Of a stretch of DNA of 64,000 nt, positions 35,617-46,445 are shown piece after piece. The stretch comes from Cyathus striatus (Eukaryota > Basidiomycota > Agaricomycetes > Agaricales > Nidulariaceae): assembly GCA_025738555.1 (NCBI GenBank), contig JAOVFP010000010.1:1922001-1986000 (forward strand). Reading direction: 5' to 3'. Under the pieces are notes generated by a model. It made no database searches, had not been told where the DNA came from, and saw nothing but the letters and a program-made list of their open reading frames with translations. Position 1 is the stretch's first letter, and every line of letters starts with the position of its first letter. Both the position numbers and the translations under genes were made by a program.

Positions 35617-36280
35617 TGTCATATCCCATATCGCCTACCTCCGGACCCCTATGCTCTTACTCCACCTTTCCCTTTGTTTACTCCAGACTTTGATTACACT
35701 CTTAATATTACTTATTGATTACTGTACATAGATTACTCTCGTTTCCTTTCTTCCGTTCTACTGAGCTATCCCCTCAGTAATGTAGTATACATTTCGTAGT
35801 GAGTCACTTATCATTCTTAAGTGTGCCACTATCAGTTTTACTTTACACCACCTTACACACTCACTTCTCCGACGTGTTTTATTATGTTTAATTAGTTATA
35901 GTCTTCATTCTACGTATGCCTACCCTGACCGTACTTCTCCGCTGGCCTTGGCCAGCGGCCTTTACTTACTCCGAGTCTCTAGTATTTAAGTAGTACTCAA
36001 TTTGTACTTAGACTTTAGTTTCGTATTGAACTATGTCCTCACCCTTCAGTCTGACTCGAGTTACATCTCTCGTATCCTCATCTTGTGTCTTCTCTGAAGG
36101 GCTTGCCCTTACTCCGAAATCCAGGACCAGGAATCCCAGGGGCACAGCACATAAGCTGAAGCCGAAGTCCTACCCCCTGAGTTATCGTTCTCCGCTTTCG
36201 TCTTACACTCACCCCTTGCTTCTCCGCAGTCACTCTCTCATACTCTGCCGCCAAGTCAGGCTAGGGGCACGGTCGTGACA
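35617..36280 (+). repeat. 5' LTR of the gypsy element
   Basis: 664 bp, bounded by tgtcat and gtgaca. A TATA-like agtatttaag is at 35981-35990, about 300 bp before the LTR end. A 20-bp palindrome (ccgctggccttggccagcgg) is at 35939-35958. By eye it differs from the 3' LTR at about 22 sites, nearly all transitions. Confidence 0.93.
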
Positions 36281-36331
36281 GTATACAAAACTACCACCTT
36301 GGATTCCTCACATAACACTTTTCTTTCTCTC

Positions 36332-38125
36332 ATGGCTACCTGCACACAGACTCAGACTGCACATGCTAGGAGCCATGAACAACAGCAAAACGATGTGCAC
36401 CATAGCAATCGTCTAGTTGCTCAGCAAGCCCATGAACATAACACAGCTAACATGCCTCGTCGTGTTGACTCTGCTCCACCTCTCTCTCAGCGGAATGCCC
36501 CACCCTCAGCTAGTGCTCTCGTCTCTGGAGGAATTACCTCCACTCATTGTGCAGCTCGTGAACTTCAGCCGGTTCACAGCAATCAATTGCATGCTCCACG
36601 CCCAATTCCATTGAGCGTTCCTTACAACCCCACCCTTACCCCCACTGCATCCATAGAACCAGTGGATACTCAACTACCTCCGGAAGGTGTAGCTGCACGC
36701 CAGCAGCAAACACCCACAGCCCATTCACCACCTGCCCAACAGCCTGTAGCTTCAGGCAGTGGAGGACTTCCTCCACTACCACCTTCCTCCGCTGGCAATT
36801 CTGCTGGAGTTGGAAATGGCGCACCTCCAGACGATGCTGGAGATGATGGTGATGACTCCGGAGATGATGGTAACGGTTCTGGAGATGGTGATCAAGGAGA
36901 TGACAATCAAGGGGACGATGATGAGCAGGCAGGTGCCGGTGGCAGTGGTCCTGGCGGACCAAATGGCCCCGGAGGTCCTCCCTCTAATCCTCCCTCCAAT
37001 TCTCCCTCGGAACCTCCTTCAAGGCCTCCCTCCAGGGATGCCTACCACGACCCTCGTCGCCCAACTGCAAGACCCCACTACAATTTCACCCGGGATGAAA
37101 TCCTGGAAATGGTGGCCTCTGTGGCGGGTTATTTTGCCCCGCCACCACCACCTCCACCACCTCCTCCTCCCGTTCGGGAGAAGAAGGTTAACCAGCCAGA
37201 CAACTTCAATGGCTCCAACATGCTTAAGCTGGAGCCCTTCATTATGCAAGTCCGCTTGGTGTTCCGGAACAACCCCCAGTTGTACCCGGACGACGCATCT
37301 AAAGTCAACTACGCGTTGACTTTCCTCCATGGCTCAGCAAGCAATCTGTTTGCCACTCATCTCGATGATAATGCATATGAGCCGTGGATGGATTCATGGG
37401 GCTACTTCATTCAGCTACTCCGTACTCATTTCGGCCATACCAACCCTGTTGGTGAGGCTGAAATCTGCATATTCTCCCTCCACATGGAGGATAACCAGTG
37501 TCTCACTACATACGAGATCAAGTTTAATGAGTATGCAGCCCTCTTGCCTTGGGACGATGCTGCCCTCAACTCGGCATACTACTGTGGCCTTTGTCCTCGT
37601 CTGAAGGACGCTCTCTCTCATCGAGAGCAAGGCCGGCCTATGACCCTTGCCGGGACAAAGAAGGTAGCCCAGGGCTACGATCAGAGGCATTGGGAGTGCA
37701 ACACCAAGCGCAACATTGAGGAGAAGCACAGCAAGTCTGCTGCCAAGTCTTTGGAGAAGCCTAAGGGCAATCAGAATTCGAAGTCAACTTCGAATTCTTC
37801 CTCCTCCTCCAAGACTCCAACCTCCTCTACCTCCTCCTCTGCCTCTTCTACCTCTGCTTCGTCCTCGGGGAAACCCAAGAACAAGCAAAAGCAGAACCAG
37901 TCCAAGGCACCAGACTTGACTGGGAAGCTTGGTTCTGATGGGAAACTCACCCCGGAGGAACGTAAACGTCGCCTGGACCAGAAGCTTTGCCTATTCTGTG
38001 GCAACGCTGGTCATCAGGCCAAGGACTGTCGAAAGGCAGCCTCTGCCGCCAAAGCCCGTGTGGCCACTGCCACCTCTACCGAGGCAACTCCCTTGGCGAA
38101 CTCGGCTGAGAGTTCGAAAAAATAG
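36332..38125 (+). CDS. gag: gypsy Gag polyprotein
   Basis: The first ATG after the 5' LTR is at 36332 and gives about 597 residues. The first 270 are Pro/Ser/Gly-rich and acidic. A polyproline run is followed by the retrotransposon gag domain (DNFNGSNMLKLEPFIMQVRL through YALTFLHGSASNLFATHLDD). A Ser-rich linker leads to a zinc knuckle of the CCHC type (CLFCGNAGHQAKDC) near residue 560, which binds the genomic RNA. The frame ends at TAG 38123-38125, right after an A-run. The protease frame continues in -1, so a programmed shift is likely. No internal stop is present, so Gag may still be made. Confidence 0.85.
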   Translation: MATCTQTQTAHARSHEQQQNDVHHSNRLVAQQAHEHNTANMPRRVDSAPPLSQRNAPPSASALVSGGITSTHCAARELQPVHSNQLHAPRPIPLSVPYNPTLTPTASIEPVDTQLPPEGVAARQQQTPTAHSPPAQQPVASGSGGLPPLPPSSAGNSAGVGNGAPPDDAGDDGDDSGDDGNGSGDGDQGDDNQGDDDEQAGAGGSGPGGPNGPGGPPSNPPSNSPSEPPSRPPSRDAYHDPRRPTARPHYNFTRDEILEMVASVAGYFAPPPPPPPPPPPVREKKVNQPDNFNGSNMLKLEPFIMQVRLVFRNNPQLYPDDASKVNYALTFLHGSASNLFATHLDDNAYEPWMDSWGYFIQLLRTHFGHTNPVGEAEICIFSLHMEDNQCLTTYEIKFNEYAALLPWDDAALNSAYYCGLCPRLKDALSHREQGRPMTLAGTKKVAQGYDQRHWECNTKRNIEEKHSKSAAKSLEKPKGNQNSKSTSNSSSSSKTPTSSTSSSASSTSASSSGKPKNKQKQNQSKAPDLTGKLGSDGKLTPEERKRRLDQKLCLFCGNAGHQAKDCRKAASAAKARVATATSTEATPLANSAESSKK

Positions 38126-38629
38126 AGAGCGGCTCCAGTGACTCCGCACAGGCTGAGGGCCGCATTAATCTCTCCTGTGCACCTAAGGAGATAAGACTAA
38201 ATGCATCCACTCTTTATGATCCCCAAGCTGTAAATATTCCTTTGACTTCGTTTTCTCCAGCTGCGCCGGATATGCCCCTATCTTTTCTCTCGCTCATCAA
38301 TTCTGGTTCAACCCACTGTTTTGCTGACTCGTCGTTTGTGAGGGAGCACAACCTTCCCACAACTCCGGTCCCTCCCATTGCACTGAAACTTTTTGATGGT
38401 ACCTCTAACTCCATACTTACAGAGAGTATTTTATTATCTGTAACGTTTCCTACTGGTGAATGCATGGATATTTCATTCTATGTAACTCCGCTCGATTCTT
38501 CCTGTTCCATGGTATTAGGATTTAACTGGCTCTCCCAACACAATCCATTGATTGACTGGACTGAGAGACATATACTTGGCTTCCAAACCCCAGTCCTAGG
38601 AGAATCTTCTCTGTCTTTGTCGACCATAA
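38126..38629 (+). pseudogene. pol: gypsy Pol, aspartic protease part
   Basis: Reading in the -1 frame relative to gag from the A-run at about 38117-38122 gives a continuous frame through the protease (PDMPLSFLSLINSGSTHCFA). The catalytic motif normally reads D-S/T-G; here it is Asn-Ser-Gly (LINSG), so the active-site Asp is lost. The codon change GAT to AAT lies at a CpG in the ancestral context (atcgat). Later family features are kept, including VLGFNWLSQHNPLIDW. The frame is then cut by element C. Taking out the element and one 7-bp flank copy rejoins it in frame with the part starting after 42906. Confidence 0.8.
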
Positions 38630-38739
38630 GTGTCAGCCAAATTTCTCATTTATCATAGGCCTTATATGATATGGGATATCATATAAGGTCTGAGTTTTAT
38701 GAGTGAGGCATATACTATATGTATATACAGGCTATTCAT

Positions 38740-39425
38740 AAGTACTCATTACTTTATGCTTCTACTATTATTACAATTGTATTATGTCTACTCATAAGTA
38801 CTCATTACTTTATGCTTCCTATTATTATTGTAATGCTACTATGTGTACTCATAAGTACTCATTAATTTATGCTTTCTATTATTATTGTAATACTAGTGTG
38901 TGTACTCATAAGTACTCATTACTTTATGATTCCTATTATTATTGTAATACTAATATGTGTACTCATAAGTACTCATTACTTTATGTTTTCTATTGTTATT
39001 TTAATACTAGTATGTGTACTCTTAAGTACTCATTACTTTATGATTCCTATTATTATTGTAATACTAGTGTGTGTACTCATAAGTACTCATTACTTTATGA
39101 TTCCTATTATTATTGTAATACTAATATGTGTACTCATAGGTATTCATTGCTTTATGATTCCTATTATTATTGTAATACTAATATGTGTACTCATAAGTAT
39201 TCATTACTTTATGATTCCTATTATTATTGTAATACTAATATGTGTACTCATAAGTATTCATTACTTTATAATTCCTATTGTTATTGTAATACTAGTATAT
39301 GTACTCATAAGTACTCATTACTTTATGTTTTCTATTATTACTGTAATGCTTCCTATTATTATTTTAATAGTATTATGTGTACTCATAAGTGCTCATTACT
39401 TTATGCTTCCTATTATTATTCTAAT
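38740..39425. repeat. 57-bp tandem array, left arm of element C
   Basis: About 11 units of 57 bp, each containing actcataagtactcattac and cctattattattgtaatact. The period is a multiple of three, so open frames run through it on this strand, but composition and repetition argue against a protein. The same unit in inverse orientation forms the right arm. Confidence 0.9.
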
Positions 39426-41340
39426 AGAATTATGTACGCTTTTCAAGTGTGTCACATCTGTCACAATTTTCCCATGTGTTACGTTCGTCACACATATTCC
39501 CGCGCCTCATATTTCTCCCGCGCATTGCATTTGTCACGTACTTCACGCGCGTCACGTTCGTCACACATATTCCCGCGCTTCGCACTTATCACATGCTGCA
39601 TGCGTGTCACATCTGTTACAAATTTTCTGCGCGTCACGTTCGTCACATATATTCCCACGCATCACATTTGTCACATTCTTCCCGCCCGTCACGTTTGTCA
39701 CGCTTTAGCGTGTTTGTCATGCTTTCATGCGCGTCACACGTCACGTTTGTCACGTTCTTTATAAGCGTTACGCTTTTATGAATGTCACACATCTCACATC
39801 TATTTGTCACGCTTTTCATACTCGTTACAGTGCATTTGTCATGCTTTGTATGCGCGTCACGCGTCACATAAGTCACGCTCGTCACATAAGTCACATCTGT
39901 TTCTTATGATTTGCACATGCATCATATGTCTTTGAGGCTTTCATCATGCTTTCACACACATCATAAGTGTTACTTAGGTCACATCTTTGAGATTTATAAC
40001 ATATTTCAAGCACATTGTGCTTGCATGTGTATCATGATTGTGACATGTTGATGGGGTTCCAACAGGTCTATAATGAAAAATGTTCTGTACATTTCATATC
40101 CAAGGAATCAGAGCACTCAGTGATGCCACATTTAACCCATATCTCATTACTTAGCTGGGTAATTCAGCCTCTTGCATTGACAAGTCAGTCATTGATTCAG
40201 ACCCTGTATGACAATACTGCACATGACTATAGAAAAATGATAGTAAGTTTTTCTTAGGCAAGAAAGGAGAAAAGACAAAGTAGTCTTTCTGAAAAGAGAA
40301 CAAGAAGAAAAGAAGGTGATGATGTAGTTGACACTAATCTAAAGAATAGAAAAGCAAGTAATGATCACTGAGCAAGAAAGTGATGAGAAGTACAGAAGGG
40401 GGTTTCATATGTATGAATGGATACTAATACTAAAAGAACTATATAACATAAATCAGAGATGTGAAACACATGACAGTGTAGAAGTGTCACATAATCATAT
40501 AGAGTAAGCATATGACTTAAAAATGTGTGTTGGAGATATAAGAATAACCAATGGTTAATGCAAGAATCATGATCATTTAATGACTGAGACATATGAGTTT
40601 GATGTGATGTGGAATCACATATACTGACCATTCTTTCAGATTTGTTATCCATATGTAATTCTTTCAGTATATGTCCTTTTCTGTTCAGTTGTTAAATATT
40701 TCCAAAATATTCATTTCTATCATAATGATCTCATCATCTCTCATATCCAGACTAACCATTATAGTTTTTACTTTGTCATTTAATTACATCTCTAGTTCTG
40801 ATTATTAAACATCATATCATCCCATTTCCAAATTTCCCATGCTCTGTCAGTGTGGGTAAGCCTTCAACTACATATACACTCTACATTTTTCATTCTAGTT
40901 TCTTATTACTACCACACTTCTATAACTTTCTAATTGTTATTTTCTGTATTACAATCTCCAACTCTACAAGTACATATTATTTCATCTGCATATATAATTC
41001 ACTCTACTATTAAATACTTACTCCACTCTCATGACAACTTGAATAGTGGTAGAGACAGAAAAATCTGATGGGATTGGAAAGCATTGTATTTGTGAAAAAG
41101 TTGCAATGCACTTGAAAAATGTGACATACATGAAAAACACATGATGCATTTAAAAGAAAAGACATATGTAACATATGTGAAAAGTGTGACATGCATGCAG
41201 ATTGTCACGGCGTGACGCGCCTTAAAGACGTGACACGTGTGACGAGTGTGAAATGCGTGACAAATAGATGTGAGATGTGTGACATGCATAAGAGCGTAAT
41301 GCTTATAAGAATGTGACAAATGTGACGCGTGACACGCATA

Positions 41341-41640
41341 AAAGCATGACAAATGCACTAAAGCATGACAAACACACCAAAGCGTGACAAATGCACTAAA
41401 GCATGACAAACACACCAAAGCGTGACAAACGCGCCAAAGCGTGACAAACGCGCCAAAGCGTGACAAACGCGCCAAAGCGTGACAAACGCGCCAAAGCGTG
41501 ACAAACGCGCCAAAGCGTGACAAACGCGCCAAAGCGTGACAAACGCGCCAAAGCGTGACAAACGCGCCAAAGCGTGACAAACGCGCCAAAGCGTGACAAA
41601 CGCGCCAAAGCGTGACAAACGCGCCAAAGCGTGACAAACG
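41341..41640. repeat. 19-bp tandem array inside element C
   Basis: The unit aaagcgtgacaaacgcgcc is repeated with about 11 perfect copies from 41417, one partial copy, and four diverged copies at 41341-41416 that show cg to ca/tg changes (for example aaagcatgacaaacacacc). There are no unique spacers, so this is not a CRISPR. The perfect part appears freshly amplified or homogenised compared with its surroundings. Confidence 0.92.
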
Positions 41641-41929
41641 TGACGGGCGGGAAGAATGTGACAAATGTGATGCGTGGGAATATATGTGACGAACGTGACG
41701 CGCAGAAAATTTGTAACAGATGTGACACGCATGCAGTATGTGATAAGTGCGAAGCATGGGAATATGTGTGACGAATGTGACACGCGTGAATAACGTGACA
41801 AATGCGATATGCAGGAAAAATATGAGGTGCGGGAATATGTGTGACGAACGTGATGCGTGTGAAGTACGTGACAAATGCGAAGTGTGGGAAATATGTGAAG
41901 TGCAGATCAACTAGTAATCTGTAATAGCA

Positions 41930-42790
41930 ATGAGTACTTATGAGTACCCACAATACCCTTACAATAACAATAAGAAATGTAAAGTAATGAGTACTTATGA
42001 GTATTGTTAATACCATTACAATACAAATAGGAAATATAAAGTAATGAGTGCTTATGAGTACTCATAATACCATTACAATAACAATAGGAAATATGAAGTA
42101 ATGAGCACTTATGAGTACTCTTAATACTATTACAATAACAATAGGAAATATAAAGTAATGAGTACTTATGAGTACTCTTAATACTATTACAATAACAATA
42201 GGAAATATAAAGTAATGAGTACTTATGAGTACTCATAATACCATTACAATAATAATAGAAAGCATAAAGTAATGAGTATTTATGAGTACCCACAATACCA
42301 TTACAATAACAATAGGAAATACAAAGTAATGAGTGCTTATGAGTACTCCTAATACTATTACAATAATAATAGGAAATACAAAGTAATGAGTGCTTATGAG
42401 TACTCCTAATACTATTACAATAATAATAGGAAATATGAAGTAATGAGTGCTTATGAGCACTCCTAATACCATTACAATAATAATAGCAAGCATAAAGTAA
42501 TGAGTACTTATGAGTACCCATAATACCATTACAATAATAATAGGAAGCATAAAGTAATGAGTATTTATGAGTACCCACAATACCATTACAATAATAATAG
42601 AAAGCATAAAGTAATGAGTATTTATGAGTACCCACAATACCATTACAATAACAATAGGAAATACAAAGTAATGAGTACTTATGATTACCCACAGTACCAT
42701 TACAATAATAATAGGAAACATAAAGTAATGAGTACTTATGAGTACTCATAATACTATCACAATAATAATAAGCATAAAGTAATGAGTACT
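41930..42790. repeat. 57-bp tandem array, right arm of element C
   Basis: About 15 units, reverse complement of the left-arm unit (aagtaatgagtacttatgag, then taataccattacaataa). Individual units differ by a few bases. The arm is longer than the left one. Confidence 0.9.
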
Positions 42791-42901
42791 TATGAATAGC
42801 CTGTATATACATATAGTATATGCCTCACTCATAAAACTCAGACCTTATATGATATCCCATATCATATAACACTGCTGTTAAATGATAAATTTGGCTGACA
42901 C

Positions 42902-45900
42902 CCCTCTGTCGACACCTGCACTGAAGGCATCTGCCTCCTTGCAAACCCCTCCATCACCAGCTTTGTCTTCTGTTCCTCCGTCGGACAATAGTCCACCCAG
43001 TATCTCGCTCATTAATGCTGCAGCTTTTCTCCGGGCTAGTAAGCTCGCAGGCTCGCAGATGTTTAGGATACAAGTCGGTGCCGTAGTTTCAGCTTCTGCC
43101 ACTGCCATGGCCGCAGAAGCCGTGGACCTTTCTAGTATTCCTCCAGAATACCACGAGTTCACTGATGTCTTCAGCAAAACATGAGCAGACACTCTTGCTC
43201 TGCATCGCCCTTATGATCTCTGGATCAACTTGGAGGAAGGTACGTCTCCTCCAGTTGGTACTGTATATTCACTCTCACAGTCCGAGTTGGCCTCTCTACG
43301 AGAGTTCATCGATGAACATCTCCAGATTGGCTTCATCCGTCCTTCTCATTCTCCACACGGAGCACCAGTGCTCTTTGTCTGGAAGAAAGATGGATCCCTT
43401 CGACTCTGTGTCGATTTCCGTGGGCTTAATGCAATCTCCAAAAAGGATCGATATCCCCTTCCCCTTATTTCCAACCTCCTTGACTCTCCTCGCAAGGCTA
43501 GAATCTACACCAAGATCAATCTCCGCCACGCTTACCACTTAGTCCGCATCACTGATGGAGATGAATGGAAGACTACTTTTCGCACTCGCTATGGCTTGTT
43601 TGAATGGCTAGTAATGCCGTTTGGACTCACCAATGCACCTGCGGCTTTCCAACATTTCATGAACGACATCTTCAAGGACATGCTCGATGTGTGCGTTACA
43701 GTCTACCTTGACGATATACTAATCTACTCCGATAGTCTCGAGGAGCACAAACAGCACATTAAAGAAGTCCTCAAGCATTTACACCAACATGGGCTCTATG
43801 CCCGGGCGGACAAGTGTGAATTCCACACTGAATCTGTTGAGTACTTAGGTTACGTCCTTTCTCCGGGCAGCCTCACTATGTCCCAGGATAAAGTCCAAAC
43901 CATTAGGGATTGGCCTGAGCCTAAGAAGGGTAAAGACGTTCAGTCTTTCCTTGGGTTCGCCAACTTCTATAGGTGCTTTATCCAGCACTACTCCTACATT
44001 GTAGTGCCACTCACTTGTCTTACCCGCAAGGGTTTGAAGTGGGACTTTTCTCTGGCTTGCCATTCGGCATTCGAGAAACTTAAGGACACCTTCACTACAG
44101 CCCCTGTACTCACTCATTGGGTCCCTGACGCCCAGATCATTGTAGAGACTGACGCCTCCGACTATGCCCTCGGAGCAATCCTCTCTATTGTCGCTGACGA
44201 TGGCGATATTCACCCCATTGTGTTCCATTCCCATACTTTCACCGCTCCTGAACTGAATTATGACACCCACGACAAGGAACTCCTGGCCATTTTTGAAGCT
44301 TTTCATGTCTGGCGACACTACTTGGAAGGTTCTGGTACTCTGGTTGATGTGGTTACTGACCATAAAAACTTAGAGTATTTCTCCACCACCAAGATTCTCA
44401 CTCGCCGTCAGGCTCGTTGGTCAGAGTACCTGTCTCAGTTCAATCTGGTTATTCGTTTCCGCCCAGGGAAACTTGGTGCGAAACCTGACGCTTTAACTAG
44501 ACGATGGGACGTCTACCCTAAAGGGGGGAATAACGACTATGCCAAAGTCAATCCGCACAATTTTCGCCCTGTTTTTACCCAAGAACAGCTCATCGCCTCT
44601 ATCCGTGCCACCACACTCCTTCATCCTGTTCTCCGTGCCAGCATCATTATGGATGTTGAGCAACTCCACCATGACATCCTCACTGCCCAACCCCTAGACA
44701 CTGTCGCATCTATCCACCTTCGCAATCCCACTAATCATTGGTCTGTCGGTTCAGATGGCTTACTCCGCCTCAACAACCAGATTTATGTTCCAGATGACGA
44801 TTCTCTCCGCCTTCGCATTGTCCAGTACAAACATGATCATTTACTCGCCGGACATCCTGGTCAAAACAAGACCTTGGATAATATTCGATGGGAATATACT
44901 TGGCCTGGACTCCATACTTATGTCAAGGACTATTGTAAGTCTTGCACCATCTGCTTACGGTCTAAACCACAGCATCACCGTCCCTACGGTACCTTGAAGC
45001 AACTCCCTATTCCGGTGCGCCCATGGAACTCTATATCTATGGACTTCATTGAAACACTTCCCATCTCTGGATTTGATAAGTACAATTCAATCCTAGTTAT
45101 TGTTGACCGCCTTAGCAAGCAAGCTATCTTCATCCCTTGTCATAACACCATTACCTCCGCCCAGCTCACTAAGCTCTTTGTCATGCACATATTCTCTAAG
45201 CATGGTGTTCCCAGCCACATTACCTCCGATCGTGGTTCGGAGTTCGTCTCCCACTTCTTCCGGTCTCTTGGTAAGGTTCTCGACATTAACCTACACTTTA
45301 CCTCCAGATACCATCCAGAAGGCGATGGACAAACTGAATGCATTAACCAAGTCTTAGAACAGTACCTCCGCATTTACTGCAATTACCAGCAGGACAACTG
45401 GGCTGATCTCCTTCCCATTGCTGAGTTCACGTATAACAATACACCGAGCTCAACCACTAATACGACTCCTTTCTTCACCAATAAGGGTTATCATCCACAG
45501 ATTACAGTCTACCCCAAACGTGACGTTACCTCCGTTCATGCTAGGGACTATGCCATGGACCTCCAGGAACTTCATGAAAACCTCAAGGCCGAAATAGCAC
45601 TTGCTCAGAAGCGCTATCAGGTCGGAGCAGACAACCGTCGCTTGCCTGCCCCAGAGTTCAAAGTTGGAACCAAAGCCTTCGTCCGTGCTAAGTTCTTCAA
45701 CACCACTCGCCCTTTCAAGAAATTGGCTGAAAAGTATTATGGTCCCTTCGAGATCATTGCTGAAACTGGTACCCACTCCCGCACCCTTAGACTCCCTTCC
45801 AATTTCCAAGCTGTACACCCTGTATTCCATGTCTCTATGCTTGAGCCCGCAGTTGAAAACACTATCCCTGGTCGAGAGATAGCTCCGCCTCCCCCTGTGG

Positions 45901-46130
45901 AAATCGACGGAGATATCGAGTTCGAGATCAGTGAGATCTGCAACTCCAAGCTGGATCGCCGGTTCAAGAAATGCCCTCTTCGCTACTTAGTCTGATGGAC
46001 TGGTTATGAAGGAACCGACGAAGAACTCACTTGGTTGGTTGCCACCAAAGTAGAACATGCTACAGAACTCATAGAGGAATTTCATGCTCGTTATCCTGAT
46101 AAGCCTAATCCTTCTACCCCTGTTACATAG
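42902..46130 (+). pseudogene. pol: gypsy Pol, reverse transcriptase, RNase H, integrase, chromodomain-like tail
   Basis: After element C the frame resumes. The RT shows KKDGSLRLCVDFRGLN, the FGLTNAPAAFQHFMN segment and the catalytic YLDD. RNase H is seen at ETDASDYALGAIL and TDHKNLEYFS. Integrase has the HHCC zinc finger (HLLAGHPGQN... CKSCTICLRSKP) and the catalytic acidic residues in MDFIETLP, SDRGSEF and the following Glu in the QTECINQ stretch. The C-terminus has GPFEIIAE and a chromodomain-like WTGYEGTDEELTWL. Two TGA codons break it, at 43182-43184 and 45993-45995, both where related elements appear to have a basic residue; CGA to TGA would explain each. A stop at 46128-46130 ends it. 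The core RT and integrase are otherwise open for about 920 codons. Confidence 0.88.
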
Positions 46131-46445
46131 ACCTTCTCCGCTTACATTTTCATTTCTCTGCTATAGTTTCTTGTATATCCGTATCCGTCTTCTTGACCAA
46201 AGGTTGAAGATTGACACTTCTCCGGACACCGCTTGCATGATGACCACTACATTTAATAAGCATAGCTGATTCATCACTTTGCATACTTAACGAGGTGGGC
46301 TGAGAGTGGAAGTACGGAGTTGTATTGGTTTTCTCCTAAGGTGTTTCTCTTTACTCCGTCTTACTGTTTACTCTTACTTTTCATTCTCCTCGCACCAAAA
46401 AATCATTAAATAAGTATTTACAATTTTTTCTCCGCCTACTGTACA

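Larger units (their letters stand above)
38630..42901. mobile_element. element C: 4.27 kb TIR element with mirrored satellite-like arms
   Basis: The outermost arms share gtgtcagccaaattt and its reverse complement. From about 38661 the inverted repeat is perfect for about 100 bp (tatatgatatgggatatc onward). Inside each arm follow tandem 57-bp units (about 38740-39425 left, about 41930-42790 right, opposite orientation). A second layer of gtcacgttcgtcacacatat-type repeats comes next (39430-39990 left, 41190-41930 right). The middle (about 40000-41190) is not repetitive and encodes nothing I can recognise. A 7-bp tgtcgac occurs at 38618-38624 and 42907-42913, each 5 nt outside the shared inverted repeat, and is a candidate target duplication. 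An hAT-like origin is possible but unproven. Confidence 0.85.

Noticed and set aside
41341..41640. CRISPR-like appearance of the 19-bp array
   Set aside because: There are no unique spacers, the host is a fungus, and the copies abut directly.
38784..42812. Long open frames (up to 326 codons) within element C
   Set aside because: They arise because the repeat periods (57 bp) are multiples of three. The products are monotonous repeats present on whichever strand lacks stops, so I do not call them genes.
43845..45830. Minus-strand frames opposite the gypsy pol gene
   Set aside because: They are shadows of the strongly conserved RT and integrase coding sequence. Only the antisense gene after pol shows its own intron and motif.
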